A DNA stretch of 64,000 nt from Streptomyces alboniger (lineage in GTDB: Bacteria > Actinomycetota > Actinomycetes > Streptomycetales > Streptomycetaceae), in NCBI RefSeq assembly GCF_008704395.1, contig NZ_CP023695.1, positions 6,882,001 through 6,946,000 on the forward strand, written 5' to 3'. Position numbers and translations under genes: made by a program. Under the pieces are notes generated by a model that was not told the DNA's origin, made no database searches, and saw nothing but the letters and a program-made list of their open reading frames with translations. The stretch's first letter is position 1; every line of letters starts with the position of its first letter. Of the stretch, positions 32,416 to 41,286 are shown in pieces.

Positions 32416-35082
32416 TCAGGCACCGGTGTACGCGAAGGTGGCCCAGGCGAACGGATTGACCAGGAGGCCCTGGCGCAGGACGGTGGCCTGCGCACGTGCG
32501 AGTGCCACCGAGGGGTGGGTGCCGCTGAGCCAGCATCGGTAGAACTCCCTCATGAGCGGCGCCGTGAAGTCGTCGAAGCACGTCCATTGCGTGGCGACGA
32601 TCCCGCGCAGACCGGCCTGGATGAGCGCCGCCGGCAGCCCTACCACCTCGTCGGGCAGAGCGTCACCCGTCACAGCGGTGCCGCAGGCCGAGAGCACGGC
32701 GAACATGGCACGCACCTCGTGTGCGGCCAAGAGGTCACGTACCTTCAGCCGGGCGTCGCCACCGAGGTGCAGGCCGCTGCCGAGTGGATTGCCGCTGTCC
32801 ACGTCGCCGTGTCCGGTGAAGTGCAGGACGTCGGTGGTCCGCAACGCATCGAGTAGGCGAGCCCTGGAGACCTCCTCGGATTCGATCTCCGTCATCGTGA
32901 CACCGGGGGGATGAGCAGATCTGACGCCGCTCAACTCCGCCGCCACGTTCAGGGGAGGCTGGCTCGCTCCATGAGCCGGGGTCGGGGCGGGGTGAACAAA
33001 GGTGAGCCGGGTGATCGCCTGCCGGCCGCGCGCCGCACTGCGCAGCGCGGCGGCGTGCGGGGCATAGGAGAGAGCGGTCGTCTCCAGGAGGAACCGCCAT
33101 TTGTCGACCCGCTTCGAGGCACATGTCCCGGCCGCGTGGAGGGGCAGCATGCCCAGGAGCCCTCCCGGCAGAAGGACGGCCCGTTCACAGTCCGCGAGCA
33201 CGTTGGCGATCGGCTGCATCACCTGTGCCCAGAGGTCGTTGACCACATCCCTGGTCAGCTGCCCGCGAGTTCTGCCGTACTTCGGGGACTTCTGCCGGTC
33301 CCGCAGGACTTCGGCTTCGTGCAGCTTGTCGAGCAGTTTCCCGGCGACGTCCACGGTGAGCGTCGGCAGGTCCACCGGTACCGGACCGGTCCATCGGCAT
33401 TCCTCGCCGGTCACCACGAGAGCCGCGCCGCCGTCCCTGGACACAGTGAGGTACACCAGGGGGGCGTCCCCAGCGAGCGTGACGATCTCCTGCCAGTCGG
33501 GAGAGGCCGGCTCGTCGGATCCGTCCCGGCTTCGGGCGTGCACCAGGGCCAGTTGCCGTTGACATGCGGCCATGCGTGCCGCGCCCCTCCACGCCGTACC
33601 GGCCGGGTGAGTGAGTTCCTGCCGCCGGAGCCCGTCCAGCTCACGAGTGAGGTACGCGATGGCCTGTGCCGTCCGGGCGTCGCCCTCGGCGGTCGAGGAG
33701 GGCCGCGAAGTGGCCCGGTCGGCGGCGGGACCCGCGAGCTGGCCGAGCCCTTCGGCCAGCAGGACGCCACGGGCTCCCTCCAGGGCGAGCACGGCCTCGA
33801 TCCTGTCCTCGGGGGCGGACGAATTCGCCAGCTCCCTCGCACACATCGGCAGCGTGTCGGCAGCCATCGCCAGGGCCGACTCTTTGTCCGCGCGGGTGAT
33901 CTGGGTGTGCGTGAGCACGGGGAGCACACGGAACGCGGCGGCATAGGCCCGGGCAGCCACCAGGCGGTGGCCGTCCCGGCGCGCCCACCCCGCCTGCTGG
34001 GTCGCCGCGTCCCAGGCCGTACGGAGATTGCTGCGCGCACCTGTCAGATAGGACTGCTCGAATGCGTCCTGGGCGAGTGGCCTGTAGCGTTCGTCGCCGG
34101 TGCTGTCGGCGAGGAGCATCCGTGCCGTGGCCAGACTCAATTGTGCGGCCGCGATCAGCGACTCCTCGGTGAGATCCGGAGCTTCGAGAAACCCGAGCAG
34201 CACCTTCTCGGCCCGGCGCAGATCACTGATTCGTGCTCCGGGTCCGCTGAGGGCTTGAGCGAGGAACATCCGGGTGCCGAGCCAAGTCGAACGCGCCCCT
34301 GTCGTGTCACCTGGTGGGGCGTAGGGGATCAGATCCAACTCGGCGACAATGGCGCTCATTTCGGAGCCCGAGCCCGAGCCCGAGCCCGAGCCGGGACCGG
34401 CCGGCATATCGGCGTACTTCAAAGACACGAGGTAGGCCTTGACGGCCTGAAGCTGCTGCCTGAAAACCTGGAGTTGCGGATCCGAGCCGTCCCGGTGAGA
34501 CGGCAACCGGGCGGTTCCCCGCTCAATGGCCCGGAAGGCCTCCTCCAGGTCGGCCCTGACGTCGTCCGGGCGCAGGGGAGGATCGGGGTGCACCAGAAAT
34601 TCGCGGTTCAGGTTGTAGCGAGTTCCCAGCGCCCCGGCCAGAGAGCAGTCGACCGAGTGGATCTCGCCGGCGAACGCCGACCGCTCGGTTTCGCCCGCTG
34701 CTTCCCATGCCTCCAGGCAGGTACGCCACAAGATGATCGCCGCATCGAGGCACTGCCGGTTTCCCGTGAGGGCCTGGTCGAAGCGGACCAGGGCCAGGTA
34801 AGCCAGGCTGTACATCCGACGCGCCGGGCCGGACGGCCGGTCCAGGTGGCCGCCGGCGAAAACCGCCCGTCTCGCGCCGCTGATGAGGCCGGCCTCGAGC
34901 ATCGACGCGGGGGGCGTCCGCAACCGCTTACGCAGTTCGCGTGCCTCGACCGTCGACATTTCCGCGCCGGGCTCCTCCAACTCGTCGTGCGTCCGCACCG
35001 CGTCGGCGTAATCCTGTTGCGTCCACCGAGAAACGCTGAGCAGCATCCTCGCTCTGAGAACCGCGTATTCCTCACTCGTCAC
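32416..35082 (-). CDS. TPR-like helical protein with C-terminal CHAT protease domain
   Basis: 888 residues. The first ~600 are helical, with many Ala/Arg/Leu repeats like degenerate TPRs. The last ~270 form a CHAT (caspase HetF associated with TPRs) domain: VLHFTGHGDVD with catalytic His758, AMFAVLSACGTAVTG with catalytic Cys800, then GIVATQWTCFDDFTAPLMRE and FAWATFAYTG, all canonical. CHAT proteases are known effectors in bacterial defence and cell-death systems. Residues around position 230-240 are a pure Gly-Ser repeat encoded by a GAGCCC hexamer array (34364-34393). A long plus-strand frame over this gene is a codon-bias shadow. Confidence 0.9.
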   Translation of the reverse strand: MTSEEYAVLRARMLLSVSRWTQQDYADAVRTHDELEEPGAEMSTVEARELRKRLRTPPASMLEAGLISGARRAVFAGGHLDRPSGPARRMYSLAYLALVRFDQALTGNRQCLDAAIILWRTCLEAWEAAGETERSAFAGEIHSVDCSLAGALGTRYNLNREFLVHPDPPLRPDDVRADLEEAFRAIERGTARLPSHRDGSDPQLQVFRQQLQAVKAYLVSLKYADMPAGPGSGSGSGSGSEMSAIVAELDLIPYAPPGDTTGARSTWLGTRMFLAQALSGPGARISDLRRAEKVLLGFLEAPDLTEESLIAAAQLSLATARMLLADSTGDERYRPLAQDAFEQSYLTGARSNLRTAWDAATQQAGWARRDGHRLVAARAYAAAFRVLPVLTHTQITRADKESALAMAADTLPMCARELANSSAPEDRIEAVLALEGARGVLLAEGLGQLAGPAADRATSRPSSTAEGDARTAQAIAYLTRELDGLRRQELTHPAGTAWRGAARMAACQRQLALVHARSRDGSDEPASPDWQEIVTLAGDAPLVYLTVSRDGGAALVVTGEECRWTGPVPVDLPTLTVDVAGKLLDKLHEAEVLRDRQKSPKYGRTRGQLTRDVVNDLWAQVMQPIANVLADCERAVLLPGGLLGMLPLHAAGTCASKRVDKWRFLLETTALSYAPHAAALRSAARGRQAITRLTFVHPAPTPAHGASQPPLNVAAELSGVRSAHPPGVTMTEIESEEVSRARLLDALRTTDVLHFTGHGDVDSGNPLGSGLHLGGDARLKVRDLLAAHEVRAMFAVLSACGTAVTGDALPDEVVGLPAALIQAGLRGIVATQWTCFDDFTAPLMREFYRCWLSGTHPSVALARAQATVLRQGLLVNPFAWATFAYTGA

Positions 35083-35194
35083 GCCCCCACGCCCCTTCCC
35101 GGCGTCGATGAGCGTTCACCATCCTCAGGTCCGAGCAGGAGGCTCTGCCGGCCCCTGAACGGTGAGACCAGTGTGATCACCGATAGTTTTCAAC

Positions 35195-35248
35195 GCCGAA
35201 GCAGCCGAAGCAGCCGAAGCAGTCAAAGCAGCTGAAGCAGTCAAAGCA
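35195..35248 (+). repeat. Nonamer tandem repeat upstream of CHAT gene
   Basis: Six direct 9-bp units (consensus GCCGAAGCA, variants GTCAAAGCA and GCTGAAGCA) without spacers, about 110 nt upstream of the CHAT start and 20 nt downstream of the RDD stop. It may lie in the CHAT promoter/leader. It could be a copy-number-variable element; no such variation can be seen in one sequence. Confidence 0.8.
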
Positions 35249-35268
35249 TCGGACGAGTTCGTGCCGCG

Positions 35269-35721
35269 CTACCAGGCGACAACAACGATAGACCGAGAGA
35301 TCAGATCTGCATAGGTTTGTCGCCTACTGTTCCATAGGGGTCGAAATGGACCGATTGTGGAGCAGCCATCGACTATTTGCGCCATTAGACGCAGGAATGA
35401 TCGACTGAAACCAATTGGTTGGAAGGTGTCAGCGTCTATGACTCGGATGTGCGCCATGCGCCTGCCGCGTGTCTGGCCGGTCTTGCCGATCTCATGGGTC
35501 ATTTTGAAGATTCCGACAATATTTCCTACCAATCCCAACCATCCGATCAGCCTGGTGGTCGAGTGGCTCGCGTTGTGGGCGATGATGGTCAAAACGAGAG
35601 TCGACACGGGGGAGGCTGTGATCGAAAACACTGAATCGGATATCCGGGCCTTCAGTCGGGAACCCCAACTTGCGTATTGCAGGGCGGGGTAGGGGGCGTT
35701 GAATCCAGGATTCCGGCTCAT
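35269..35721 (-). CDS. RDD family membrane protein
   Basis: 150 residues from ATG 35721. The RDD pattern is complete: WGSRLKARISDSVF (first conserved Arg-Asp), a hydrophobic pair of helices (TLVLTIIAHN, WLGLVGNIVGIFKM), GKTGQTRGRRMAHIRVIDAD and the ending FRPLWNSRRQTYADLISRSI. RDD proteins are small integral membrane proteins, some acting as Na+(Li+)/H+ antiporters. The DNA is clearly lower in G+C and weaker in codon bias than neighbours, suggesting foreign origin or decay. AGG upstream gives modest support for the start. Confidence 0.7.
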   Translation of the reverse strand: MSRNPGFNAPYPALQYASWGSRLKARISDSVFSITASPVSTLVLTIIAHNASHSTTRLIGWLGLVGNIVGIFKMTHEIGKTGQTRGRRMAHIRVIDADTFQPIGFSRSFLRLMAQIVDGCSTIGPFRPLWNSRRQTYADLISRSIVVVAW

Positions 35722-36146
35722 TTTCGACCTGCCTGCTAGGCGAGGTGCTCTCGCGGATTCCGCTGTCGACGCCCACTGATGTGGGGGTCTCGCCACGCGT
35801 GGCGAAGCTATGCGGCGCGTCGATGGCGCCCGATCCATATGAAAACCGAGGGCACTGACTGTAAACCCCTTTGTGTGCGAGCGGTAGCAGTTGGAGCCCG
35901 CTAGCCACGGCGCATTGAAGTGGAAAGGGGTGTAGTCGGCGCATCCGGCGATGTCGATACTCATCCGCATCACCCGCCTCTGTTCCGTGCCCGTCGGCGG
36001 CCAGGGCCAGGGCCAGGGTCAGAGCAATCACATGCGACGCACAGAATTCCCCTCTTCTCGCGCCGAATTCTCGCGCCGAGGCGAAACGCTGCGCAGATCC
36101 ACGCCGTCCTGCCGCGGCTCAATCGCCGAACAAGATCATCGAATGC
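35722..36146. other. Low-G+C gene-free region with short repeats
   Basis: About 425 nt with no supported gene. It holds a GGCCAG-type simple repeat (about 35999-36022) and a 12-bp direct repeat TTCTCGCGCCGA (36055-36066 and 36068-36079). Open frames on both strands lack codon bias. The composition continues that of the RDD gene and marks the right edge of the accessory-looking segment. Confidence 0.5.
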
Positions 36147-36695
36147 TCACATGGGCAGCGACCGCAGCCGCACCGGCCCGGCGGGCCACTGGGCGTTCTC
36201 GTGCAGCGGCGTCACCATCGTCCGCAGCGGCATGGTCACCACGCGGTCACCGGGCTGCTCGACCAGGACCTCGGCGGAGGGTTCCTCGTCGATCGGACGC
36301 CAGCCGAGCCTCTCGTACAGCGCGACGAGCGGCGGGCGGCAGAAGAGCAGGGCATGACGCGGACCCAGGGTGCGGGCGTGGGACAGGGCCGCCGCGACGA
36401 CCGACCGTGCCAGGCCCCGGCCGCGTACGTCGGGGGCGACGGCCACGCCGCCGACTCCGACGACTTCCAGGTCGGTCCCACCGACCGTCACCGGCAGGCG
36501 TCGCAGTCCCGCGTGTGCCACGAGTCGGCCCTCGTGACGTATGCCGAAGTGCTGTTCCTTGGACAGCCAGGCCAGGCCGGTATCCGCGACACCGAACGGG
36601 TCGTCGCCACCGCCCAGGATCTCGGCCACGTCAGCGTGTGTGTACTGGGCGAGCCGGATCGCGATCGGCGGGCCGGACGCGTGGTGTGTGTTCAT
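36147..36695 (-). CDS. GNAT family N-acetyltransferase
   Basis: About 182 residues. The GNAT core is seen in VVGVGGVAVAPDVRGRGLAR (acetyl-CoA-binding loop, here VRGRGLA), followed by HARTLGPRHALLFC and VALYERLGWRPI. An N-terminal IRLAQYTHADVAEIL strand starts the fold. The acceptor substrate is unknown. The ATG at 36695 (MNTHHASG) is preferred; no strong ribosome-binding site is visible, so it may be translated from a leaderless or near-leaderless message. Confidence 0.85.
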   Translation of the reverse strand: MNTHHASGPPIAIRLAQYTHADVAEILGGGDDPFGVADTGLAWLSKEQHFGIRHEGRLVAHAGLRRLPVTVGGTDLEVVGVGGVAVAPDVRGRGLARSVVAAALSHARTLGPRHALLFCRPPLVALYERLGWRPIDEEPSAEVLVEQPGDRVVTMPLRTMVTPLHENAQWPAGPVRLRSLPM

Positions 36696-36885
36696 CCCCA
36701 CATGTTCGCAACTGCCTTTTAGAGCGGCCCCGGGCCTCTTAGGGCGGCCCCGGTCGGCCCGCTCGGGAAGGGTGCGAGGGCCGTTCCGTGCCGACGGGCC
36801 GCTCTCCCGCGTCCTGTCAGGAACAGCGCAACCATTTGAGGCAGGTGTGGGTCTACCGACCGAACACACTCACTAGGAGATCATC

Positions 36886-37947
36886 ATCACCGCCATACGT
36901 AAGACTCTGACCGCCACCGCAGTCGTCGGCGCGGTCCTCGCCGGCTCGGCCGCCTGCGGCACCGTGGAGCAGCTGTCCGCCGGCCAGAAGCTCGACGAGG
37001 CCTTCGAGAACCTGAACGACAAGAAGTCGCTCTCCTTCGAGTTCTCCCTGGACACCGACGCCGCCTCGCTCAAGGCGCTGGACGACTCCTCGGGCTCGGA
37101 GCCGGGCGAGGAGATGCCTGACGAGGCCGCGCGGCTGCTCAGCGATGCGAAGATCAGCGTCACCGTGCAGTCGAGGAAGCCGTTCGGCGAGTCCGGTGAG
37201 AAGGACTTCGACCGCATGGCGATGAAGGTCAGCGGTCCCGACGGGAAGCTGGCCGAGTACCGGGTCATCGGCGACCAGACGTACTTCCGCAGCGATCTGG
37301 CCAAGTTCGGCAAGGCCATGGGCACCCCGATGCCGACCGCGGCGGACCTGCCCCCGGAGGCCGGCGCCCTCAAGAAGGTCCTTGAGGGCGAGTGGGTGAA
37401 GATCGACACCAAGCAGATGGAGCGGCTCGCCGCAGAGGGCGGCGGCGGGTCGGGGGCCGAGCCGTCCCCGGAGCCCACCCTCGACGCCGCGACGCAGAAG
37501 AAGCTCGTGAAGGCCGTGCGCGAGGTCGTCGGCCGTGAGGTCAAGCTGAAGACGGCCGGGGGCGAGGACGGCACCGAGCGCATCACCGCCACCGCGCCCT
37601 TCCGCACCCTGGCCACCGAACTGGTCGACGAGCTGCGCCCGCTGGCGAAGAAGCTGCCGCCGGGTGCGGAGCTGCCGACGGCCAAGGAGCTGAAGGACGC
37701 CCCGAACGGCAAGGTCAGGGCGGACATCACGCTGAAGAACGAGGAGCTGAAGGAGGTCCGCCTCGACCTAGCCAAGCTCGCCGAGAACACCAAGGTCAAG
37801 AGGCTCGGCCTGGTCATACGGATGACCGACGGCACCAAGACCACCGCCCCCGCGGGCGCCACCGAGCTGGATGTCGAGGAGCTGATGGGGGGAATGCTCG
37901 GCGGCATGGGTATGGGCGGCCCGGCCGGCGCCGCAGGCGGGGAGTGA
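36886..37947 (+). CDS. Lipoprotein of unknown function, apparently without a canonical start codon
   Basis: A secreted lipoprotein: AIRKTLTATAVVGAVLAG signal peptide ending in SAAC, then a ~330-residue mature domain of the LppX/LprG-like beta-sheet type (SLSFEFSLDTDAASL, KDFDRMAMKVSGPDG, AEYRVIGDQTYFRSD). The frame of the signal peptide begins after a TAG at 36874-36876 and contains no ATG, GTG or TTG before the signal sequence; AGGAG (36875-36879) sits six bases before an ATC triplet at 36886, which is therefore the most likely start. GTG 36964 would give a product without the signal. Downstream genes are in the same direction but not coupled. Confidence 0.75.
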   Translation: MTAIRKTLTATAVVGAVLAGSAACGTVEQLSAGQKLDEAFENLNDKKSLSFEFSLDTDAASLKALDDSSGSEPGEEMPDEAARLLSDAKISVTVQSRKPFGESGEKDFDRMAMKVSGPDGKLAEYRVIGDQTYFRSDLAKFGKAMGTPMPTAADLPPEAGALKKVLEGEWVKIDTKQMERLAAEGGGGSGAEPSPEPTLDAATQKKLVKAVREVVGREVKLKTAGGEDGTERITATAPFRTLATELVDELRPLAKKLPPGAELPTAKELKDAPNGKVRADITLKNEELKEVRLDLAKLAENTKVKRLGLVIRMTDGTKTTAPAGATELDVEELMGGMLGGMGMGGPAGAAGGE

Positions 37948-38000
37948 CACGCAAGCCGTGACGGTCGCCATCGGCAGGCGCTTTGAGGCGCCCCCCGAGT

Positions 38001-38034
38001 GTGATCGGATGGTGGCCAAGGAAGTTCCGATCAC
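38001..38034. promoter_or_regulatory. Inverted repeat upstream of osmC, possible operator
   Basis: A perfect 9-bp inverted repeat (GTGATCGGA 38001-38009 and TCCGATCAC 38026-38034) with a 16-nt spacer, ending 27 nt before the OsmC start. Position and symmetry fit a repressor site or a leader hairpin. The regulator is unknown. Confidence 0.5.
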
Positions 38035-38060
38035 GGAACCGCACTGAAGGGAACTGCATC

Positions 38061-38486
38061 GTGGCAACCACGCGCTCCGCGCACACGGTCTGGGAAGGCT
38101 CTCTGACGGAGGGCTCGGGCACCGTCACTTTCGACTCCTCCGGCATCGGGCAGCAGGCGGTGTCCTGGCCGTCGCGCGCCGAGGAGGCGAACGGCAAGAC
38201 GAGCCCGGAGGAGCTGATCGCCGCCGCGCACTCCAGCTGCTTCTCGATGGCGCTCTCGCACGGCCTGACGGGCGCCGGCACCCCGCCCACCCGCCTGACC
38301 ACGTCCGCCGACGTGACCTTCCAGCCGGGCACCGGCATCACCGGCATCCACCTCACCGTCGAGGGCGAGGTGCCGGGCCTGGACGAGCAGGCCTTCACCG
38401 CCGCCGCCGAGGACGCCAAGGCCAACTGCCCGGTCAGCCAAGCGCTGACGGGCACGACCATCACGCTCTCCGCCAAACTGGCCTGA
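38061..38486 (+). CDS. OsmC family peroxiredoxin
   Basis: 141 residues from GTG 38061, with GAAGGGA nine bases upstream. The OsmC/Ohr fold is shown by TSPEELIAAAHSSCFSMALS (first redox Cys) and ANCPVSQALTGTTITLSA (second Cys), plus a central GTGITGIHLTVEGEVP sheet. OsmC proteins reduce organic hydroperoxides through a Cys-Cys active site. A strong hairpin follows the gene. Confidence 0.9.
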   Translation: MATTRSAHTVWEGSLTEGSGTVTFDSSGIGQQAVSWPSRAEEANGKTSPEELIAAAHSSCFSMALSHGLTGAGTPPTRLTTSADVTFQPGTGITGIHLTVEGEVPGLDEQAFTAAAEDAKANCPVSQALTGTTITLSAKLA

Positions 38487-38499
38487 CGCGACGCCCGTT

Positions 38500-38538
38500 G
38501 ACAGTGCCGCCGTCCCGCACCGGGGCGGCGGCATTGTC
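38500..38538. terminator. Intrinsic-type terminator after osmC
   Basis: Inverted repeat of 17 nt per arm (38500-38516 and 38522-38538) with a 5-nt loop and only G:T or single mismatches, 14 nt after the osmC stop. The high G+C stem fits a Streptomyces terminator and separates osmC from dnaK. Confidence 0.8.
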
Positions 38539-38549
38539 GCGTCAGGGCA

Positions 38550-38578
38550 TTGACAAGGTGCCGCTCAAGTTTTGTGAT
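38550..38578 (+). promoter_or_regulatory. Candidate promoter for dnaK
   Basis: TTGACA at 38550-38555 and, after 17 bp, TGTGAT at 38573-38578 resemble a vegetative -35/-10 pair, 60 nt before the dnaK ATG. The -10 is poor, so this is tentative. I see only a half-site (CTCAAG) and no full HspR-type HAIR inverted repeat. Confidence 0.3.
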
Positions 38579-38637
38579 GGAGTGCGGAGTAGACCTGGAT
38601 ACGGGGGACATGCGCTCGCGGCGGAAGGGGCTGGACC

Positions 38638-40551
38638 ATGGCACGTGCGGTCGGGATCGATCTCGGAACGACGAACTCAGTGGTGGCCGTGCTGGAGGGT
38701 GGTGAACCGACCGTCGTCGCCAACGCGGAGGGCGCGCGCACCACCCCGTCGGTCGTAGCCTTCGCGAAGAGCGGCGAGGTCCTGGTGGGGGAGGTCGCCA
38801 AGCGGCAGGCGGTCACGAACGTGGAGCGCACCGCCCGCTCCGTCAAACGCCACATGGGCGACAGCGGCTGGCGCTTCCCGGAGAGCGGCTCCGTGGACGG
38901 CATCCGCTACACCGCGCAGGAGCTGTCGGCGCGCGTCCTGCAGAAGCTCAAGCGCGACGCCGAGTCCTACCTGGGCGAGGACGTCACCGACGCGGTGGTC
39001 ACCGTGCCCGCGTACTTCGACGACACCCAGCGCCAGGCCACCAAGGAGGCCGGCGAGATCGCGGGGCTCAACGTCCTGCGCATCATCAACGAACCGACGG
39101 CCGCGGCCCTCGCGTACGGCCTGGACAAGGGCGACGACCAGACCGTCCTCGTCTTCGACCTGGGCGGCGGCACCTTCGACGTCTCGCTCCTGGAGATGGG
39201 CGAGGGCGTCATCGAGGTGAAGGCCACCAACGGCGACACCCAGCTGGGCGGCGACGACTGGGACCAGCGGATCGTCGAGCACCTGGTACGGCAGTTCAAG
39301 AACGGGCACGGCATCGACCTCGGCAAGGACAAGATGGCTCTCCAGCGCCTGCGCGAGGGCGCCGAGAAGGCGAAGATCGAGCTGTCCTCCTCCAGCGAGA
39401 CGGACATCAACCTCCCCTACATCACCGCCTCGGCGGAGGGCCCGCTGCACCTCGCCGAGAGGCTGACGCGCGCCCAGTTCCAGGAACTGACGGCCGACCT
39501 GCTCGACCGCTGCAAGGAGCCCTTCCACCAGGCCGTCAAGGACGCGAACATCAAGCTCTCCGCGATCGACCACGTGATCCTGGTGGGCGGCTCCACCCGC
39601 ATGCCCGCCGTGAGCGAACTGGTCAGGGAACTCACCGGGAAGGACCCGCACAAGGGCGTCAACCCCGACGAGGTGGTCGCGCTCGGCGCGACCCTCCAGG
39701 CCGGGGTGATCCGGGGAGACGTCAAGGACGTCCTGCTCCTCGACGTGACCCCGTTGTCCCTGGGCATCGAGACCAAGGGCGGCATCATGACCAAGCTCAT
39801 CGAGCGCAACACCACGATTCCCACCCGGCGTTCGGAGACCTTCTCGACCGCCGAGGACAACCAGCCCTCGGTCGGCATCCAGGTCTTCCAGGGGGAGCGG
39901 GAGATCGCCGCCTACAACAAGAAGCTCGGCGTCTTCGATCTGACGGGGCTGCCGCCGGCCCCGCGCGGGGTCCCGAAGATCGAGGTCACCTTCGACATCG
40001 ACGCCAACGGCATCATGCACGTCTCGGCGAAGGACGAGGCCACCGGACGCGAGCAGCGCATGACGGTGACCGGCGGCTCGGCGCTGCCCAAGGACGACAT
40101 CAACCGCATGGTCCGCGAGGCCGAGCAGCACGCGGAGGAGGACCGCAAACGGCGCGAGGCCGCCGAGACCCGCAACCAGGCGGAGCAGCTCGTCTACCAG
40201 ACGGAACGGTTCCTGCGGGAGAACGGCGACAAGATCCCCGGCGAGACCAAGACCGAAGTCGAGGCAGCCGCCGCGGAGTTGAAGGAACTCCTCAAGAACC
40301 GCGCCGACGACACCGCCGCCCTGCGCACCGGCGCCGAGAAGCTGGCGGCGGTCAGCCAGAAGATGGGCCAGGCGATGTACGCGGCCTCAGGCGGGGGCGC
40401 CCAGGAGGAGACGGGCCCCAGCGGTTCCTCCACGGACCCCTCCGCGGAAGAGGGCGTGGTCGACGCCGAGATCGTGGACGAGGACGACAAGGGCAGGGAC
40501 GCCAAGGACGACGACGGCCGGGGCAAGGGCGGCCAGGGAGGAGCGGCCTGA
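38638..40551 (+). CDS. dnaK: DnaK-type Hsp70 molecular chaperone (additional, stand-alone copy)
   Basis: 637 residues with the full Hsp70 plan: ATPase domain starting [50 protein letters not shown], the linker [19 protein letters not shown], substrate domain with [20 protein letters not shown], and a helical lid ending in a Gly/Lys/Asp tail. It hydrolyses ATP to fold or disaggregate proteins. No grpE, dnaJ or hspR follows, unlike the main actinomycete dnaK operon, so this is likely a secondary DnaK. GGAAGGGG precedes the ATG. It is convergent with narI after 12 nt. Confidence 0.95.
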   Translation: MARAVGIDLGTTNSVVAVLEGGEPTVVANAEGARTTPSVVAFAKSGEVLVGEVAKRQAVTNVERTARSVKRHMGDSGWRFPESGSVDGIRYTAQELSARVLQKLKRDAESYLGEDVTDAVVTVPAYFDDTQRQATKEAGEIAGLNVLRIINEPTAAALAYGLDKGDDQTVLVFDLGGGTFDVSLLEMGEGVIEVKATNGDTQLGGDDWDQRIVEHLVRQFKNGHGIDLGKDKMALQRLREGAEKAKIELSSSSETDINLPYITASAEGPLHLAERLTRAQFQELTADLLDRCKEPFHQAVKDANIKLSAIDHVILVGGSTRMPAVSELVRELTGKDPHKGVNPDEVVALGATLQAGVIRGDVKDVLLLDVTPLSLGIETKGGIMTKLIERNTTIPTRRSETFSTAEDNQPSVGIQVFQGEREIAAYNKKLGVFDLTGLPPAPRGVPKIEVTFDIDANGIMHVSAKDEATGREQRMTVTGGSALPKDDINRMVREAEQHAEEDRKRREAAETRNQAEQLVYQTERFLRENGDKIPGETKTEVEAAAAELKELLKNRADDTAALRTGAEKLAAVSQKMGQAMYAASGGGAQEETGPSGSSTDPSAEEGVVDAEIVDEDDKGRDAKDDDGRGKGGQGGAA

Positions 40552-40563
40552 GATCCTGAGGCC

Positions 40564-41286
40564 CTAAGACCCCGTCCGCTCCCAGCCGCGCCTCTCCGGC
40601 CGTGCGTCAAGACGCTTCGGATCCCGGGCGCGGTAGACCACGTACGGCCGGAAGAGGTACTGGAGCGGCGCGCTGAACATGTGGACCAGCCTGGTGAACG
40701 GCACCAGGGCGAACAGCACCATGCCGACGACCGCGTGGATCTCGTACAGCGCCGGCACGCCTGTCATCCGGTCGATGTCCGGCCGGAGCGTGAAGAGGCT
40801 GCGCGCCCAAGGGGCGATGGAATCACGGTAGTTGTAGCCGTCACCGGACGCGTGCGTCAGCTTGGCGACCATGCCGAGCACGATCGCCGCGAACAGCACC
40901 AGGTACATCAGCTTGTCGTTGGCGGTCGTCGCGCGGAACACCGGCGTGTTGGTCCGCCGCCGGTAGAGCAGCAGCAGGATGCCGAGGACGAGAAGGACCC
41001 CGGCCGCCGTGCCGCCGTACAGCGAGAACAGGTGGTACGTGTGCTCGCTCACGCCCGCCTTCTCGGTCCACGACTCGGGGAGAAACAGCCCCACCAGATG
41101 TCCGACGAGCACGAAGAGGATGCCGTAATGGAACATCGGCGAGGCGATGTTGAGGAGCCTGGACTCGTACACCTGTGACGAGCGGGTCGTCCAGCCGAAC
41201 TTGTCGTAGCGGTAGCGCCAGATGGTGCCCGCCACGAGCAGCACGAAGGCGATGTAGGGAAGGGCGCCCCACAGCAGCGTTTTCAT
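40564..41286 (-). CDS. narI: Respiratory nitrate reductase gamma subunit (cytochrome b) NarI
   Basis: 240 residues, five membrane helices. The family pattern is clear: WRYRYDKFGWTTRSSQVYES after the first helix, PMFHYGILFVLVGHLVGLF and LTHASGDGYNYRDSIAPW, with His residues in helices 2 and 5 (IHAVVGMVLFALVPFTRLVH) that ligate two b hemes. NarI anchors NarGH to the membrane and takes electrons from menaquinol. It is the last gene of narGHJI and overlaps narJ by 1 nt. Confidence 0.95.
   Translation of the reverse strand: MKTLLWGALPYIAFVLLVAGTIWRYRYDKFGWTTRSSQVYESRLLNIASPMFHYGILFVLVGHLVGLFLPESWTEKAGVSEHTYHLFSLYGGTAAGVLLVLGILLLLYRRRTNTPVFRATTANDKLMYLVLFAAIVLGMVAKLTHASGDGYNYRDSIAPWARSLFTLRPDIDRMTGVPALYEIHAVVGMVLFALVPFTRLVHMFSAPLQYLFRPYVVYRARDPKRLDARPERRGWERTGS

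Noticed and set aside
34364..34393. GAGCCC hexamer array in the CHAT gene as a regulatory repeat
   Set aside because: It is fully in frame and simply encodes a Gly-Ser linker between helical segments.
32911..35235. 774-codon open frame on the plus strand opposite the CHAT gene
   Set aside because: High G+C coding DNA leaves long antisense frames open. The minus-strand product has a canonical CHAT domain and the plus-strand translation has no recognisable domain.
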